Part shown: one piece after another, positions 20,601-26,133 of the stretch | How the letters are laid out: the number at the start of each line of letters is the position of its first letter | Numbering within the stretch: position 1 is the first letter of the stretch | DNA from: Saprospiraceae bacterium | GTDB lineage: Bacteria > Bacteroidota > Bacteroidia > Chitinophagales > Saprospiraceae | Assembly: GCA_016712145.1 (NCBI GenBank) | Contig: JADJRO010000003.1 | Span: 871,048-935,047 of the forward strand | Length of the DNA stretch: 64,000 nt | Direction of reading: 5' to 3' | Notes under the pieces: generated by a model | Databases searched by the model: none | What the model saw: only the letters and a program-made list of their open reading frames with translations | Told to the model about the DNA's origin: nothing | Made by a program: the position numbers and the translations under genes

Positions 20601-21748
20601 CACATTCAGATGGGCACTTCATGTTTGGAGATTTGGATTACGGTCCTGCTTCCGAATATGTGGTTAGACCATTCAGAACTGATAATCCTATTAATGGAGT
20701 ATCTACTGCAGACATCGTTAAAATCCAAAGACATATTCTTGGAATCGAAAGCTTGAACAGTCCTTATAAACTGATTGCAGCAGATGTTAATAACAGTGCT
20801 ACAATAACTTCAGCAGACGTTTCTGAAATTAGAAGATTGATTTTGGGTATTACATCTGAATTCAGTAAAGTACAATCTTGGACATTTGTGCCTACTGCTT
20901 ATACATTTGTTGATCCTACATATCCATTCAAGGCACCAAGAGAAGCCATTATACCAATGCCAGACGCTGGTAAGCATAATGAAGATTTTGTTGCAATTAA
21001 AATGGGAGATGTTACCAACAATGCGCAAGCACATAACTTCAGTGGAATTTCCAGCAGACACAACGATCAACTTCATTTAGAAATTGAAAGTGGTAAATTG
21101 AAAGCCGGAGAGACCTATACCGTTGAGTTTAAATCAAGCAACTTTAATGATATTGCAGGGTACCAGTTTACTCTGAAATTTGATCAGGAAGCAATGGTTT
21201 ATACTGAATTAAAATCTGGAGTTCTTAATGTAGATGAATCTAATTTCGGAATGAAATCTCTTGAAAATGGAATCATCACAACCAGCTGGAATAATAAAGA
21301 AGGATTAAGCTTCGGTAAAGACGATGTGTTATTCTCATTGACATTTACAGCAATGAAAGATGTTAATATTGAAGAACTGTTGGCAATTACCAGCGACATT
21401 ACTGCTGCTGAAGCATACAATGCAAAATTGGATATTAAAGGAGTTGACTTAAGTGTTCGTACGGACAATGGTGTTGTTGAAAGTGGTGTATTTGAATTAT
21501 ACCAAAATTCACCAAACCCATTTGAGGTGGAAACTTCAATTAGCTTCAGATTACCAAATGCAGGTCCAGCTTTATTGACAATCTATGATGTTACAGGAAA
21601 AGTTGTTCGGGTTTATGATATCAAAGGTGTGAAAGGTTTAAATACCTTGAAGATCGAAAAAGATGAGATCGAAAACTCTGGTGTTCTTTACTATCAATTA
21701 GATGGTGCAGGCCACACAGCTACAAAGCGAATGACTAAATTGAAATAA
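5627..21748 (+). CDS. Giant T9SS-exported multidomain surface protein (5373 aa, HYR/Ig-like, P-domain, dockerin- and cohesin-like)
   Basis: One uninterrupted frame of 16.1 kb. Residues 1-34 are a signal peptide ending MAFA before QPTC. Then, in order: HYR/Ig-like cysteine-rich modules (about 140-950) with repeated DNTPP and DxCGN motifs; a glycine-rich domain (about 965-1222) with runs of GGGG; three units of about 300 residues (about 1475-2350) sharing GGTW, GCY..RY, EEPTP and GGHPNYEFCPS; further HYR modules (about 2350-3270) with an inserted alpha/beta-looking domain (about 2657-2863); an LTD-like segment (about 3278-3462); a proprotein-convertase P-domain-like segment (about 3505-3655, HPDGTRIRLW); long Asp/Trp-rich modules; a Cna-B-like and dockerin-like EF-hand pair (about 4955-5076, ADVNNSATITSADV); a cohesin-like beta domain (about 5148-5282); and a T9SS type A sorting domain (about 5295-5373, NSPNPFE). 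Predicted to be secreted and surface-bound, probably for adhesion or matrix formation. No catalytic function is evident. Confidence 0.92.
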   Translation: MINLSTFDASLRSRLLGWCCSLALILGLTPMAFAQPTCTVGSGNTLTGPTGPPNLTVNFDAGCSVVVPNVLPRWTATPGAGYVLINISQAPLAGTPYTAPKAGTCNNEDVNVLVTALFFFAGNLLDPSDDILCSLVRTDVILLRDNTPPTVTPPGITLDVGPGCTVTAAQITATLNAGNVDDNCTTDAFLLSTATVISALPPTLTCPTSPQGPFGVTIRVTDACGNTGTGIQSVTLRDLTIPTITCPPQQTTFWDANCQTTLADYRPLASATDICGGPAFTYSIRLVAPLSPVNTFPTRVPGGSICPSARLDLVRLCARDCFGNGNLDPVPPALPSNCCTFNLLILDNTPPTATALCPPPQNLFAGANCTVNIPDLRFAGLFADNCDPINPAAIVQTPPPGPFNAAGLLCNGPITLNVSFSYTDCNGNGPTIHNCGVLITISDNTAPSGTVVCPPGVTYLNLDVDPVTCQYTTATLPSDFFDGLATVADNCDPSPEIFTVCNNPPGFPCYTYDCYFLGPDIVELGARDCAGNVNPNIGTCEIFVRANPADANWTNPGRICLNTGQLPLNLCTFITGVTCGEWSGDQVSPGRCNAGGGIFNPTQPGAYAVTYTIGDANCHVELTRVINVEQSTNPPYLIADFALCACPDELIDLETFLLGSAPEGGNWIIQNPGGLDFVLLPPPGPGNSHAALYNDGCGISRVIYEYTDCNNNARRDTILVDFHRCAELEVATTDIRCQGDATFSTLTNLRGCDNYIVRVFSGLIPGGTHMTTIGAFTFPSFNLNPPAGNYSITWSVQDPSGVCPEISRTDVVTIYQKPASNNSSVTGITNPGPQCETRTWPMTLSMFNALDRAGNPLTADNIRWFGDGITDNGVDGLFTPPDTDSDGLPGPGFFTVCVNAGDPKCEETFCITIEVRNNVAGSCTLDDYRACLEPGATISFADLLDSRAINGGKFTILSTPSDSLEFNYTGSIQTYVVPAGVTSLNIEAIGAGGGFNGGRGARMSGTVNVTPGHVLQILVGQQGFSNGCGAGGGGGGSFVFNQTTNTPLIVAGGGGGGSSNFGGVDASIGTSGTADSGGFGTPGVGGSGGSPCVITNGVNGAGGGGLTGNGATNTGFGRITGGGLAFINGGAGGIANPSLGANGGFGGGGASAYCTVGGGGGGGYSGGAGGWHSFGDFPPSCTGGFNNTRYGGGGGGSFNAGSSQVNMAGVQTGNGFVKIKAGNTNFVNVQSGDMVNGLVYLGGCGTVTYQYTITSCPQDITCIGTIVINQKAHIDLIGEQTFCANDLALYTLRNNGTTSLCGNPGVFAGPGVVNAGNGATATFSPSVAGEGTHLVTYTIGTNTPGGPNCQDIDTMVMIVYAASDPSFNLPSNICADVTSFTLSLSNPHASVNAGSPDGIAEVIWSGDGVTDGTGNDPNGTFNPSVAGPGYHLICVMTGEANCMKYNCKLIYVAPVNDPSLIADRSFSCFDFDFGSGPFIIFDLSQLYAGTNTTRGGTWSIISSASAAVIGNESLRGGPGCYQLRYSLPARYTGATGGCAAVSEDIFITLGEEPQTGFDLAEEVCWNGIAGSVVLPTSYHGETYGNGTSSRTFQWTASIVSGAGPVPNFGTPTSQTPSVTIMGAGVFNICLTETLNYPACGAAGGISCSRQYCELLTVHQTTAVSIPSWTRFGPLCTDDACVDLDLRITGTTGGVFTGTGVRLGPGGHPNYEFCPSLSGPGIHAVTYTVQNGAGCTAVETHNIEVFAPVTAVCAQNNFGIACAVHRLGSVQTYGGFTNAAVSTLPVFISSYYTHGEFDLTGFLCPTATRGGTWTLISSPTNAIGSGITGFVQNNTLIYSDPGCYTIRYTVTAFPGADGACTSSFDYTLSVGEEPTPRFSIPDQTCWAVGVPTITYDIPANYLLSTLPHPNTTLFFRGFSSSNNAVATVSNGGVVTIVGAGTATICMQEHYDNSGCTFVECRKEFCQTITVTNTVTASSPTWTGFGPICVDAACVDLDALVTGTKGGIFTGQGVQPATGGHPNYEFCPSIAGVGTHVVTYTVQSPDGCSNVLSRNIIVAPLANATLVNKQIPCILEPGGVIPLSVLFASNATTGGGTWTFAGTPPSGAQIMGGNLVFTQAGCYCFTYTVQTVPGATGGGCFAQNTACLQISEQPTPGFSVQNEICWSTNDPVTTFNPLVNSPSYDPAGTVTRSWATNPTPLPAITLNTTNGAFTINGPVPVGGLVFDLCMTENITTPSCGPTSGPNQVTPPNAQVVCSEVYCERISIRDGTLLNATFTASPVNPCLGQSVTLTPVLGGGTFTGLGVTNSGNGGPGTFVANACGIYAVTYTVDDPNGCNNSYTLNIYTDTVKSTLNLPTPITVNCQNPLSPSMATWAAGASASDNCAGVTVTSRVFDRQSSCSPGTGTYVFVFTATDACGNTRVGYANYTVQDITPPVISGGANLVVECGNDVYARVYNWIDTHAGTTATDACDASTFLSWTNNFSGLINNYCGTAIPVVFTVRDRCGNTSSITFTLQVRDQTPPVWNVRPQNLTVECDNSNDPYSQVSAWLRSNGNGVALDSCQTTVNYTNNYNGLSGGCNRNTGSALVTFSAFDVCGNVSTAQATVTIVDRTAPSILSPAKDTMVECNGTGNLQEFAIWIANHGGATAADLCSGLTCQPLANARVALITSNPFPWGSNTYTNEMNAVFGVGNWDRFDFNVNAATVFSRNYRLVYVDGGDAAANAFNTFVGNNNNLIESWVTCGGRLFLNAAPNQGANINLGFGGVVIQYPAFTANVIQANPHAIFNGPFLPTGATYSGNFFGHSLVGPPTMKTIIRENGGTNGTVLAESFWGGGLVLFGGMTSTNFHSPQPNATNLKQNMLDYLNTTPLQTDLNVLNGGIFVWDTTLMRTEVTCGANRRLTYMFNALDSCGNISVGTIAKFIIRDTTLPVWSLPPSNATAQCDSRGNIAQLNAWLAANGNGTIQADACNGTVRVEHDLVREYDRCSNTDSTVYRFTAYDCSGNSATREASFIIIDTQAPTLVTPARDTTISCENLSGNNDDELIGWLNIRARFSTTDACSDQITYTNDYQSLNWVRVCGPSRFVDVTFRATDDCGNFTTSRARFAIVDTTRPRFLNCPPPIVQDAEKDHCDAYVTVPKLIAIDNCTHQDSIVITQIYGPNPVQYRFPVGTTILKYEARDLCNNRDTCTIKVVVNDYWDVPSITCPANVDVINTPGVCGVNNLQGLAPVSVKDVCPHTAVLYVIKNETGDTLKKGIRDASGSNFPKGNNSVCYTVQDQPILLITEVTQQIDAIVVGPTSPLPTFIAPSDTNGDYVEITNFGPSSIDVSCLSLQIFQGGVLVGTYTLPNMPGPVLPAGGVLTLHVGAAIAGFPDNPARFFYNMNLPEAVINMPRGYVLNHLGLRNVDAVTTNGYNITGQGTPAMTAAGWNGISATNVDRGSYYRWCIFDSNTPNDWRLAEACEPASIGTVNPILVPFVFPSNGLTTSVQTIAAQKDTCCFNVLVRDTETPMCATNDTLTFSGLTGTATGPSCTSFSLTVPANPATKILDVWVRNLNLTVTNFANSEVTLIHPDGTRIRLWNDGNCNGTTNINAFRISDLDATKINAANCGTLGTGLNYKPDQPLAVLCPKSAAGTWRLEVENNSPAPSSLTLNSWSLTIISQRAYAQRDTIISNIPNLCAADLMWIHPDVMDNCCMGTVDVEYIPVPMAGAPLPKVPTGGRVANGSKTTLRFDVGMTRVVYTLTDMSGNTGTCEFKVTVRDTQRPVFLNCPKDYTINLQGGECFAFLEVNPALNWFENCDSTRLVVDPPLNSQLSIGVHVIRATITDRAGNSSVCTWTITVNEFRPNGTDLACHDQINFSLGPNCTGTLTADELLAGINYGCKDKFTLIIEDWITGARHSNNFTTADIGRCFKVTVIDPTTGNKCWSKVCIEYKATPSISCPRDTTVPCNSSLDPSVLGNPLITTCVFDYDIHWDDVIEKARDCDFPIAFIIHRTFTVTNELGNGSQCTQTIRVRGFDLSAIEWPRSYDNLDLPALKCNEKRYDKDVTPHILPSPYCVDGYLLDSAYWYATGGDPSIVDPFTRDLSGDRIPKRLGWNYLEGGVNDQHPNPSPIYYDEHPNWRNSGACWGPTQVVKWLGTGIPSLGGQPLSKDNKECNLSIRYDDEVYDVCANGYEILRYWKVRNMCLPPLAGVNPVEYIQVIKVLDEEGPKVAYPDTVIVGTGPWTCDGTWEVPFPWITDNCSDSVSYTVRSWTGTPIQQADGSWIIINMKLGGHNVIITAQDACGNKTEKSIKVNVIDNTPPVAVCDRNIVVSISGNQSAGDNYGKIFAEDINDGSFDNCKAHVFYKAIRMDQLRGTNNGSNANQADNGTNCAGVNGDDNSILDGNQIYFDDHVKFCCSDVGKKIMVVLRVFDLEPGDGPIAPSRMNQNGNLFGHYSDCMIEIEVQDKGVPTVVPPPNIVVSCWFWFDVDKLDDPNDPTFGRVVTDLGDRHKVVTNDLVCYNYCVRNDITGYPGYVPGAPPSNPPAWNRACDYYRSLFDTAHYDRKYELVWGFDGYVLSNCGNTPTISVNDNRECGQGQITRTIVARGPNGVSVTGTQIIWVVDCDPFYINGADNCDPDDDITWPGNCTGQATTIDGCGADISPDNPLLGRPVVENGADDLCSLISIEYVDEIFTIEPDACFKVLRHWTVIDWCQYDPSIDPTKGRWEYLQIIKVHDTDKPVVSISVGDCEPAVKNATDNICYGHISLTADATDNCSPLDWLFYDYKIDLFNDGIGVHSGYDYKVGPLTRKEFAAGRTPLFHHNPAADDENNPFDASGNYPVGIHKICWFVEDGCGNIGTLCQLFEIKDCKAPTPYCLTGVITVPMPASKCVTIWAKDLDRGSFDNCTDQDDLLFYFNGDPNATSITICCDDFVAAGANDELLVDVQMWVEDEEGNTDYCKTVIIVQDNQDICPNTGNAKGRITGDLKTEKGDETEFGDVQMYVGPSMKKQVITHSDGHFMFGDLDYGPASEYVVRPFRTDNPINGVSTADIVKIQRHILGIESLNSPYKLIAADVNNSATITSADVSEIRRLILGITSEFSKVQSWTFVPTAYTFVDPTYPFKAPREAIIPMPDAGKHNEDFVAIKMGDVTNNAQAHNFSGISSRHNDQLHLEIESGKLKAGETYTVEFKSSNFNDIAGYQFTLKFDQEAMVYTELKSGVLNVDESNFGMKSLENGIITTSWNNKEGLSFGKDDVLFSLTFTAMKDVNIEELLAITSDITAAEAYNAKLDIKGVDLSVRTDNGVVESGVFELYQNSPNPFEVETSISFRLPNAGPALLTIYDVTGKVVRVYDIKGVKGLNTLKIEKDEIENSGVLYYQLDGAGHTATKRMTKLK

Positions 21749-21771
21749 ACATTTAATAATGTTGACAAAAT

Positions 21772-21801
21772 AAAAAGGCTGCCCATTTGGGCAGCCTTTT
21801 T
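21772..21801. terminator. Strong bidirectional-type terminator after the giant gene
   Basis: A perfect 13-base stem (AAAAAGGCTGCCC with GGGCAGCCTTTTT) around an ATTT loop, 24 bases after the stop codon and running into a T-rich tract. The flanking A and T runs allow use from either strand. Confidence 0.93.
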
Positions 21802-21979
21802 ATTTTATTTGTATTTAGACCAAACTTAAATCTGAACTAGCGGTTTAATTCAATTGAAAAAATTGATTGATTCTTTTGACTTGTTATGTGATTTTTGGTA
21901 ATTATAATGCCCCATTGAATTTTAAATAGTCATCGAACATTGAAAATTTGGATAGCTGCTTCGAAACAAATATTTTTAT

Positions 21980-22028
21980 TGCTCAATGCTCAATGTACAA
22001 TGCTCAATTTTCAATATTCAATGTTACA
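21980..22028. repeat. Heptanucleotide array, TGCTCAA type
   Basis: Seven consecutive heptads in exact 7-base register: TGCTCAA, TGCTCAA, TGTACAA, TGCTCAA, TTTTCAA, TATTCAA, TGTTACA. Confidence 0.85.
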
Positions 22029-22357
22029 ATCCTATAATGTTGTAATGGTGCAATTGGGTAAATCTAATTTCGTTTAATGAATAGTAATTTAGCAATAGCG
22101 GGTTGTTCATTAGCTGCTTTTGATTAAGAGTGTATTTAAGAAATAAATTTTATACTAGGGATTTGTTAAACCTAGCGTAGAAGCAGGAAGAAGCTTGTTG
22201 TGTTATCAACGAATTGGTCCGTTGCAAAATTTAAATTCAATCAAACGCTATTCAAACCACGGCCGACAATAATTGGTTTTTCTACAAAGAATCATCAACG
22301 CTGTACTTAATTTATATTAAAAAGTCAAGCTATTTTAGGTTAGGACAAGTTTCTAAT

Positions 22358-22385
22358 AACAACTAACAACAATCACCTATCAATT
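22358..22385. repeat. Short heptanucleotide array, AACAACT type
   Basis: Four heptads in register: AACAACT, AACAACA, ATCACCT, ATCAATT. Related in sequence to the array at 22439. Confidence 0.6.
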
Positions 22386-22438
22386 ATTTTATTTCACACA
22401 GAGACGCAAAGCCACAAAGAAATTCACAAGTTCCTACA

Positions 22439-22487
22439 ATCAACTATCAACTATCAACTATCAACTATCAACGATCATCTATCAACT
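22439..22487. repeat. Heptanucleotide array, ATCAACT type
   Basis: Seven heptads: four perfect ATCAACT, then ATCAACG, ATCATCT and ATCAACT. It lies just beyond the 3' end of the mutase large-subunit gene. Confidence 0.9.
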
Positions 22488-22511
22488 AACATTAGTAATG
22501 CTGCTATTAAT

Positions 22512-24641
22512 TTAATATCGCGCTAATAGTTTGAGAAGAACTGTTTTAGCTGCTGTAGGTACCGGAGTGCCCGGGCCGAATATGGCGATCACTCCTTGAT
22601 TGAATAAAAATTCAAAGTCCTTTTCCGGAATAATCCCGCCTAGAACCACCAAAATATCAGAACGGCCAATTTGGTTTAATTCCTGAATTAACTCAGGGAC
22701 CAAGGTTTTATGACTCGCTGTGAGTGAAGAGATCCCAATCACATGGACATCATTTTCAGCAGCTTGCTTTGCAACTTCAGCCGGTGTTTGAAATAGTGGG
22801 CCAATGTCAACATCAAAACCCAGATCAGCAAATCCGGTTGCGACAATACGGGAGCCGCGGTCATGTCCATCTTGGCCTAATTTTGCAACCAGAATGCGAG
22901 GACGTCTGCCATTTAGTTTGGCAAAGTCGTCTGATAATTTTATGACTTCATTCATCATCGGCTTTTCCTGAAAACTTCTGAAATATACACCAGAAACAAT
23001 TTTCGGATCAGAGGAATAACGACCAAACACATTTTCAAGTGCCTGGCTGATCTCTCCAAGACTGGCACGAGCCTTTGCTGCCCGAATGCAACATTCCAGT
23101 AGGTTGCCATTTCCTGTGCGAGCCAGGGCTTCTAATTCGTTTAAACAAGCGTACACTAACTCTTGATTCCTATTTAACCGGATGGTTTTTAAAAGTGCTA
23201 TTTGTTCTTCACGGACTCTGGCATTATCGACTTCCAGAATTTCAAATTCAGAAGCTTCCTGCCGTTCATTATAAATATTTACTCCAATGATTGAATCGAT
23301 GCCAGAATCGATTCGCGCCTGTTTTCTTGTGGCTGCTTCTTCAATTTTTAATTTAGGTAAGCCAATATGAATCGCTTTTGTCATCCCTCCTAATTCCTCA
23401 ATTTCCTGGATGAGCTTCTTGCTTTTAGTGTATAACTGATTTGTCAAATATTCTATTTGATAGGATCCTCCAAAAGGATCTACTGTATTACAAATTTTTG
23501 TTTGTTTTTGAATATATAATTGGGTCTCTCTTGCAATGCCTGCAGAAAATTCACTGGGCAATGCAATGGCTTCATCCAGTGAATTTGTATGTAAGGACTG
23601 GGTGCCTCCAAAAACTGCAGCTAGAGCTTCGATACACGTTCGAGCGACATTATTGAAAGGCTCTTGCTCGGTAAGGCTCCAACCCGAAGTTTGGCAATGG
23701 GTTCTTAATGCCAGTGATTTTGGATTTTTAGGTTTGAATTCTGCAACCAATTCTGCCCATAACAACCTGGCAGCTCTTAACTTAGCCACTTCCATCATAA
23801 AATTCATTCCAATTCCAAAAAAGAATGAAATCCTGGGAGCAAAATCATCTATGTCTAAACCTGCCTTTAAGCCGGTTCGGATGTATTCTAATCCATCTGC
23901 CAGGGTATAGGCTAGTTCAATATCCGCAGAAGCTCCAGCTTCTTGCATGTGATACCCGCTGACACTTATTGCATTAAACTTGGGAAGATTTGTTGAACAA
24001 TATTTAAAAATATCGGATACAATTTTCATGGAAGGTTCTGGCGGATAGATGTAAGTATTTCGAACCATGAATTCCTTCAAGATATCATTCTGAATCGTAC
24101 CGGATAGTTTCTGACTTGCTATGTTTTGCTCTTCGGCCAATGCAATATAAAATGCAAGAATTGGAAGCACGGCACCATTCATGGTCATCGATACTGAAAT
24201 CTGATCCAGGGGAATCTGATCAAATAGTATTTTCATATCCTCAATACTATCAATGGCAACGCCTGCTTTGCCGACATCCCCCCGAACGCGTGGATGGTCG
24301 GAATCATATCCACGATGGGTAGCTAAATCAAATGCAACGGATAGTCCTTTTTGTCCTGCTGCAAGATTTTTTTTATAAAATGCATTGCTGTCTTTGGCAT
24401 TGGAAAAACCAGCATATTGTCTGATAGTCCATGCTTGATTTAAATACATGCTTGCATAGGGACCTCGTAAAAAAGGGGCAATACCTGAAACATAGTATTT
24501 ATAATTTTCATCCAACTCAGAGGGAGTCAAAAAGGATTTTATGACAATCGATTCTGAGGTTTCAAATGTGTGTACTGCATCCGGCGTAGGAAATTCCGGA
24601 TGACTCCATTTTAGATTTTTGATTTTTTTTAAATCTAACAT
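22512..24641 (-). CDS. mutB: Methylmalonyl-CoA mutase large (catalytic) subunit
   Basis: Isomerises (R)-methylmalonyl-CoA and succinyl-CoA using adenosylcobalamin. 709 residues, the normal length for the large subunit. The N-terminal barrel has RGPYASMYLNQAWTIRQYAG, the conserved substrate-binding region, and DPFGGSYQIE. The C-terminal B12-binding domain carries the base-off motif GQDGHDRGSR (His in DGHDRG at 591-596) plus the later SSLTASH and LVVLGG. It is the last gene of a minus-strand operon and starts 7 bases after the biotin carboxylase stop. With the carrier, carboxylase and small-subunit genes upstream, it completes propionyl-CoA conversion to succinyl-CoA. No epimerase or MeaB-type chaperone gene is in the window. 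Confidence 0.97.
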   Translation of the reverse strand: MLDLKKIKNLKWSHPEFPTPDAVHTFETSESIVIKSFLTPSELDENYKYYVSGIAPFLRGPYASMYLNQAWTIRQYAGFSNAKDSNAFYKKNLAAGQKGLSVAFDLATHRGYDSDHPRVRGDVGKAGVAIDSIEDMKILFDQIPLDQISVSMTMNGAVLPILAFYIALAEEQNIASQKLSGTIQNDILKEFMVRNTYIYPPEPSMKIVSDIFKYCSTNLPKFNAISVSGYHMQEAGASADIELAYTLADGLEYIRTGLKAGLDIDDFAPRISFFFGIGMNFMMEVAKLRAARLLWAELVAEFKPKNPKSLALRTHCQTSGWSLTEQEPFNNVARTCIEALAAVFGGTQSLHTNSLDEAIALPSEFSAGIARETQLYIQKQTKICNTVDPFGGSYQIEYLTNQLYTKSKKLIQEIEELGGMTKAIHIGLPKLKIEEAATRKQARIDSGIDSIIGVNIYNERQEASEFEILEVDNARVREEQIALLKTIRLNRNQELVYACLNELEALARTGNGNLLECCIRAAKARASLGEISQALENVFGRYSSDPKIVSGVYFRSFQEKPMMNEVIKLSDDFAKLNGRRPRILVAKLGQDGHDRGSRIVATGFADLGFDVDIGPLFQTPAEVAKQAAENDVHVIGISSLTASHKTLVPELIQELNQIGRSDILVVLGGIIPEKDFEFLFNQGVIAIFGPGTPVPTAAKTVLLKLLARY

Positions 24642-24648
24642 GCAACAA

Positions 24649-26133
24649 TTAATTATACGTTTTTCTGTTGCTTTTCCAATTTGTTACAAGTCCTGAATTC
24701 ATTTTAGGAAGGCTGACTTGCATCATATAAATTTTCAGTGCGGCTAAAGCGGCAGCTTCTTCAAACGCTACATCATTGTGTTCTGCTAAATAGGCTTCGT
24801 AATTTTTTAGAATAAATCCGGTATCAAAATCACCCCGAATAAATTCGGGATGATTTAAAACATAGCTTCCAAAATCAAGGGTAGTTTCAATGCCCTTAAT
24901 TTGAAATTGATTGATTGCTTTTTTTAATTTTTCAATTGCTTCCAAGCGATTTGTTCCATGTGAGATCAATTTTCCAATTAATGGATCATAATGTATTGGT
25001 ATTTCCATTCCTTCACAATATGCATCATCCAATCGGATGCTTTGATCTGCAGGTGGGCGATATATCTCCAGAGTTCCGGTACTTGGTAAAAATTGATTCA
25101 ATGGATCTTCTGCACAAATACGAAGCTCAATACTGTGTCCATTGATTTTTAAGTCTTGCTGATTTAAATTTAATTTTTTACCATCTGCTATTTCAATTTG
25201 CAATTGGACCAAGTCAATACCGGTTATCATTTCAGTCACGGTATGCTCAACTTGTAAGCGCGTGTTCATTTCAAGAAAATAATAATTCAAATGCTCATCG
25301 GCTAAAAACTCAACAGTTCCAGCACCTACATAGCCGCAAGCCAATGCGAGTTTCAAAGCATCTTGTCCCATTTTTTCGCGAAGTTCTGAGGATAAGCAGC
25401 TTGAAGGGGCTTCTTCAATAATTTTCTGATGCCTTCTTTGAATACTGCATTCACGTTCAAATAAATGAATGCCATTGCCAAATGAATCTGTAAAAATCTG
25501 AATTTCTATATGTCTTGGTTTTGAAATATATTTTTCAATAAAAACGGAAGCATCACCAAAGGATGCCATGGCTTCATTTCCAGCTGATTTTAATTGTTGT
25601 GCTAATTCATCCAGTGAATGGACAATGCGCATTCCTTTTCCACCACCACCGGCGGAAGCTTTAATTAATAATGGAAATCCAATTTGAGTGGCAATTAAAT
25701 TGGCTTCTTCTAATGATTGAATCGCATGATCCGTCCCGGGAACTAAAGGGACGTTCATTTTAGTAGCAGTTTGTTTAGCTCCAATTTTACTTCCCATTTT
25801 TTCCATTGCGGAAGCTGGTGGTCCAATAAATTTTATAGATGTTGATTCAACTAATTTAGCAAAAGCCGGATTTTCACTCAAGAAGCCATAGCCTGGATGA
25901 ATGGCATCTGAATTTGTGTCGATTGCTGCTTGCAAAATGCGGTCCATTTTTAAATAGGAATCCCTGGATGCAGCTTCTCCAATATAAATTGCTTCATCTG
26001 CAGCAAGGGTATGCAGCGCATAACGATCTGCTTCACTATATACGGAAACTGTTTTAATTCCCATTTTTTTTGCAGTACGGATTATACGTAAAGCAATTTC
26101 TCCTCTATTGGCTATAAGTATTTTACGAATCAT
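24649..26133 (-). CDS. Biotin carboxylase subunit of a propionyl/acetyl-CoA carboxylase
   Basis: ATP-dependent carboxylation of the biotin on the carrier protein. 494 residues, so it has the biotin carboxylase part only and lacks a fused carrier. Visible features: the N-terminal IRKILIANRGEIALRI, ATP-grasp loop GGGGKGMRIV, FIEKYISKPRHIEIQ, ERECSIQRRHQKIIEEAPS and the active-site EMNTRLQVEHTVTE. It overlaps the upstream mutase small-subunit gene by 11 bases and sits 7 bases before the mutase large-subunit gene, implying one transcript. It presumably works with the biotin carrier encoded two genes upstream and with the carboxyltransferase at 1.9-3.5 kb. It could also be called accC or pccA; the mutase context favours propionyl-CoA. 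Confidence 0.95.
   Translation of the reverse strand: MIRKILIANRGEIALRIIRTAKKMGIKTVSVYSEADRYALHTLAADEAIYIGEAASRDSYLKMDRILQAAIDTNSDAIHPGYGFLSENPAFAKLVESTSIKFIGPPASAMEKMGSKIGAKQTATKMNVPLVPGTDHAIQSLEEANLIATQIGFPLLIKASAGGGGKGMRIVHSLDELAQQLKSAGNEAMASFGDASVFIEKYISKPRHIEIQIFTDSFGNGIHLFERECSIQRRHQKIIEEAPSSCLSSELREKMGQDALKLALACGYVGAGTVEFLADEHLNYYFLEMNTRLQVEHTVTEMITGIDLVQLQIEIADGKKLNLNQQDLKINGHSIELRICAEDPLNQFLPSTGTLEIYRPPADQSIRLDDAYCEGMEIPIHYDPLIGKLISHGTNRLEAIEKLKKAINQFQIKGIETTLDFGSYVLNHPEFIRGDFDTGFILKNYEAYLAEHNDVAFEEAAALAALKIYMMQVSLPKMNSGLVTNWKSNRKTYN

Larger units (their letters stand above)
21802..22511. other. 700-bp non-coding stretch with heptanucleotide repeat arrays
   Basis: No supported gene. 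It separates the giant plus-strand gene from the end of the minus-strand mutase operon. It holds three imperfect 7-base tandem arrays, listed separately, and otherwise AT-rich sequence with scattered CACAGAGACGCAAAG-type simple sequence. Confidence 0.7.

Noticed and set aside
22439..22487. CRISPR array in the ATCAACT repeats
   Set aside because: The unit is 7 bases with no spacers; it is a simple tandem array. No CRISPR repeats or cas genes were seen in the window.
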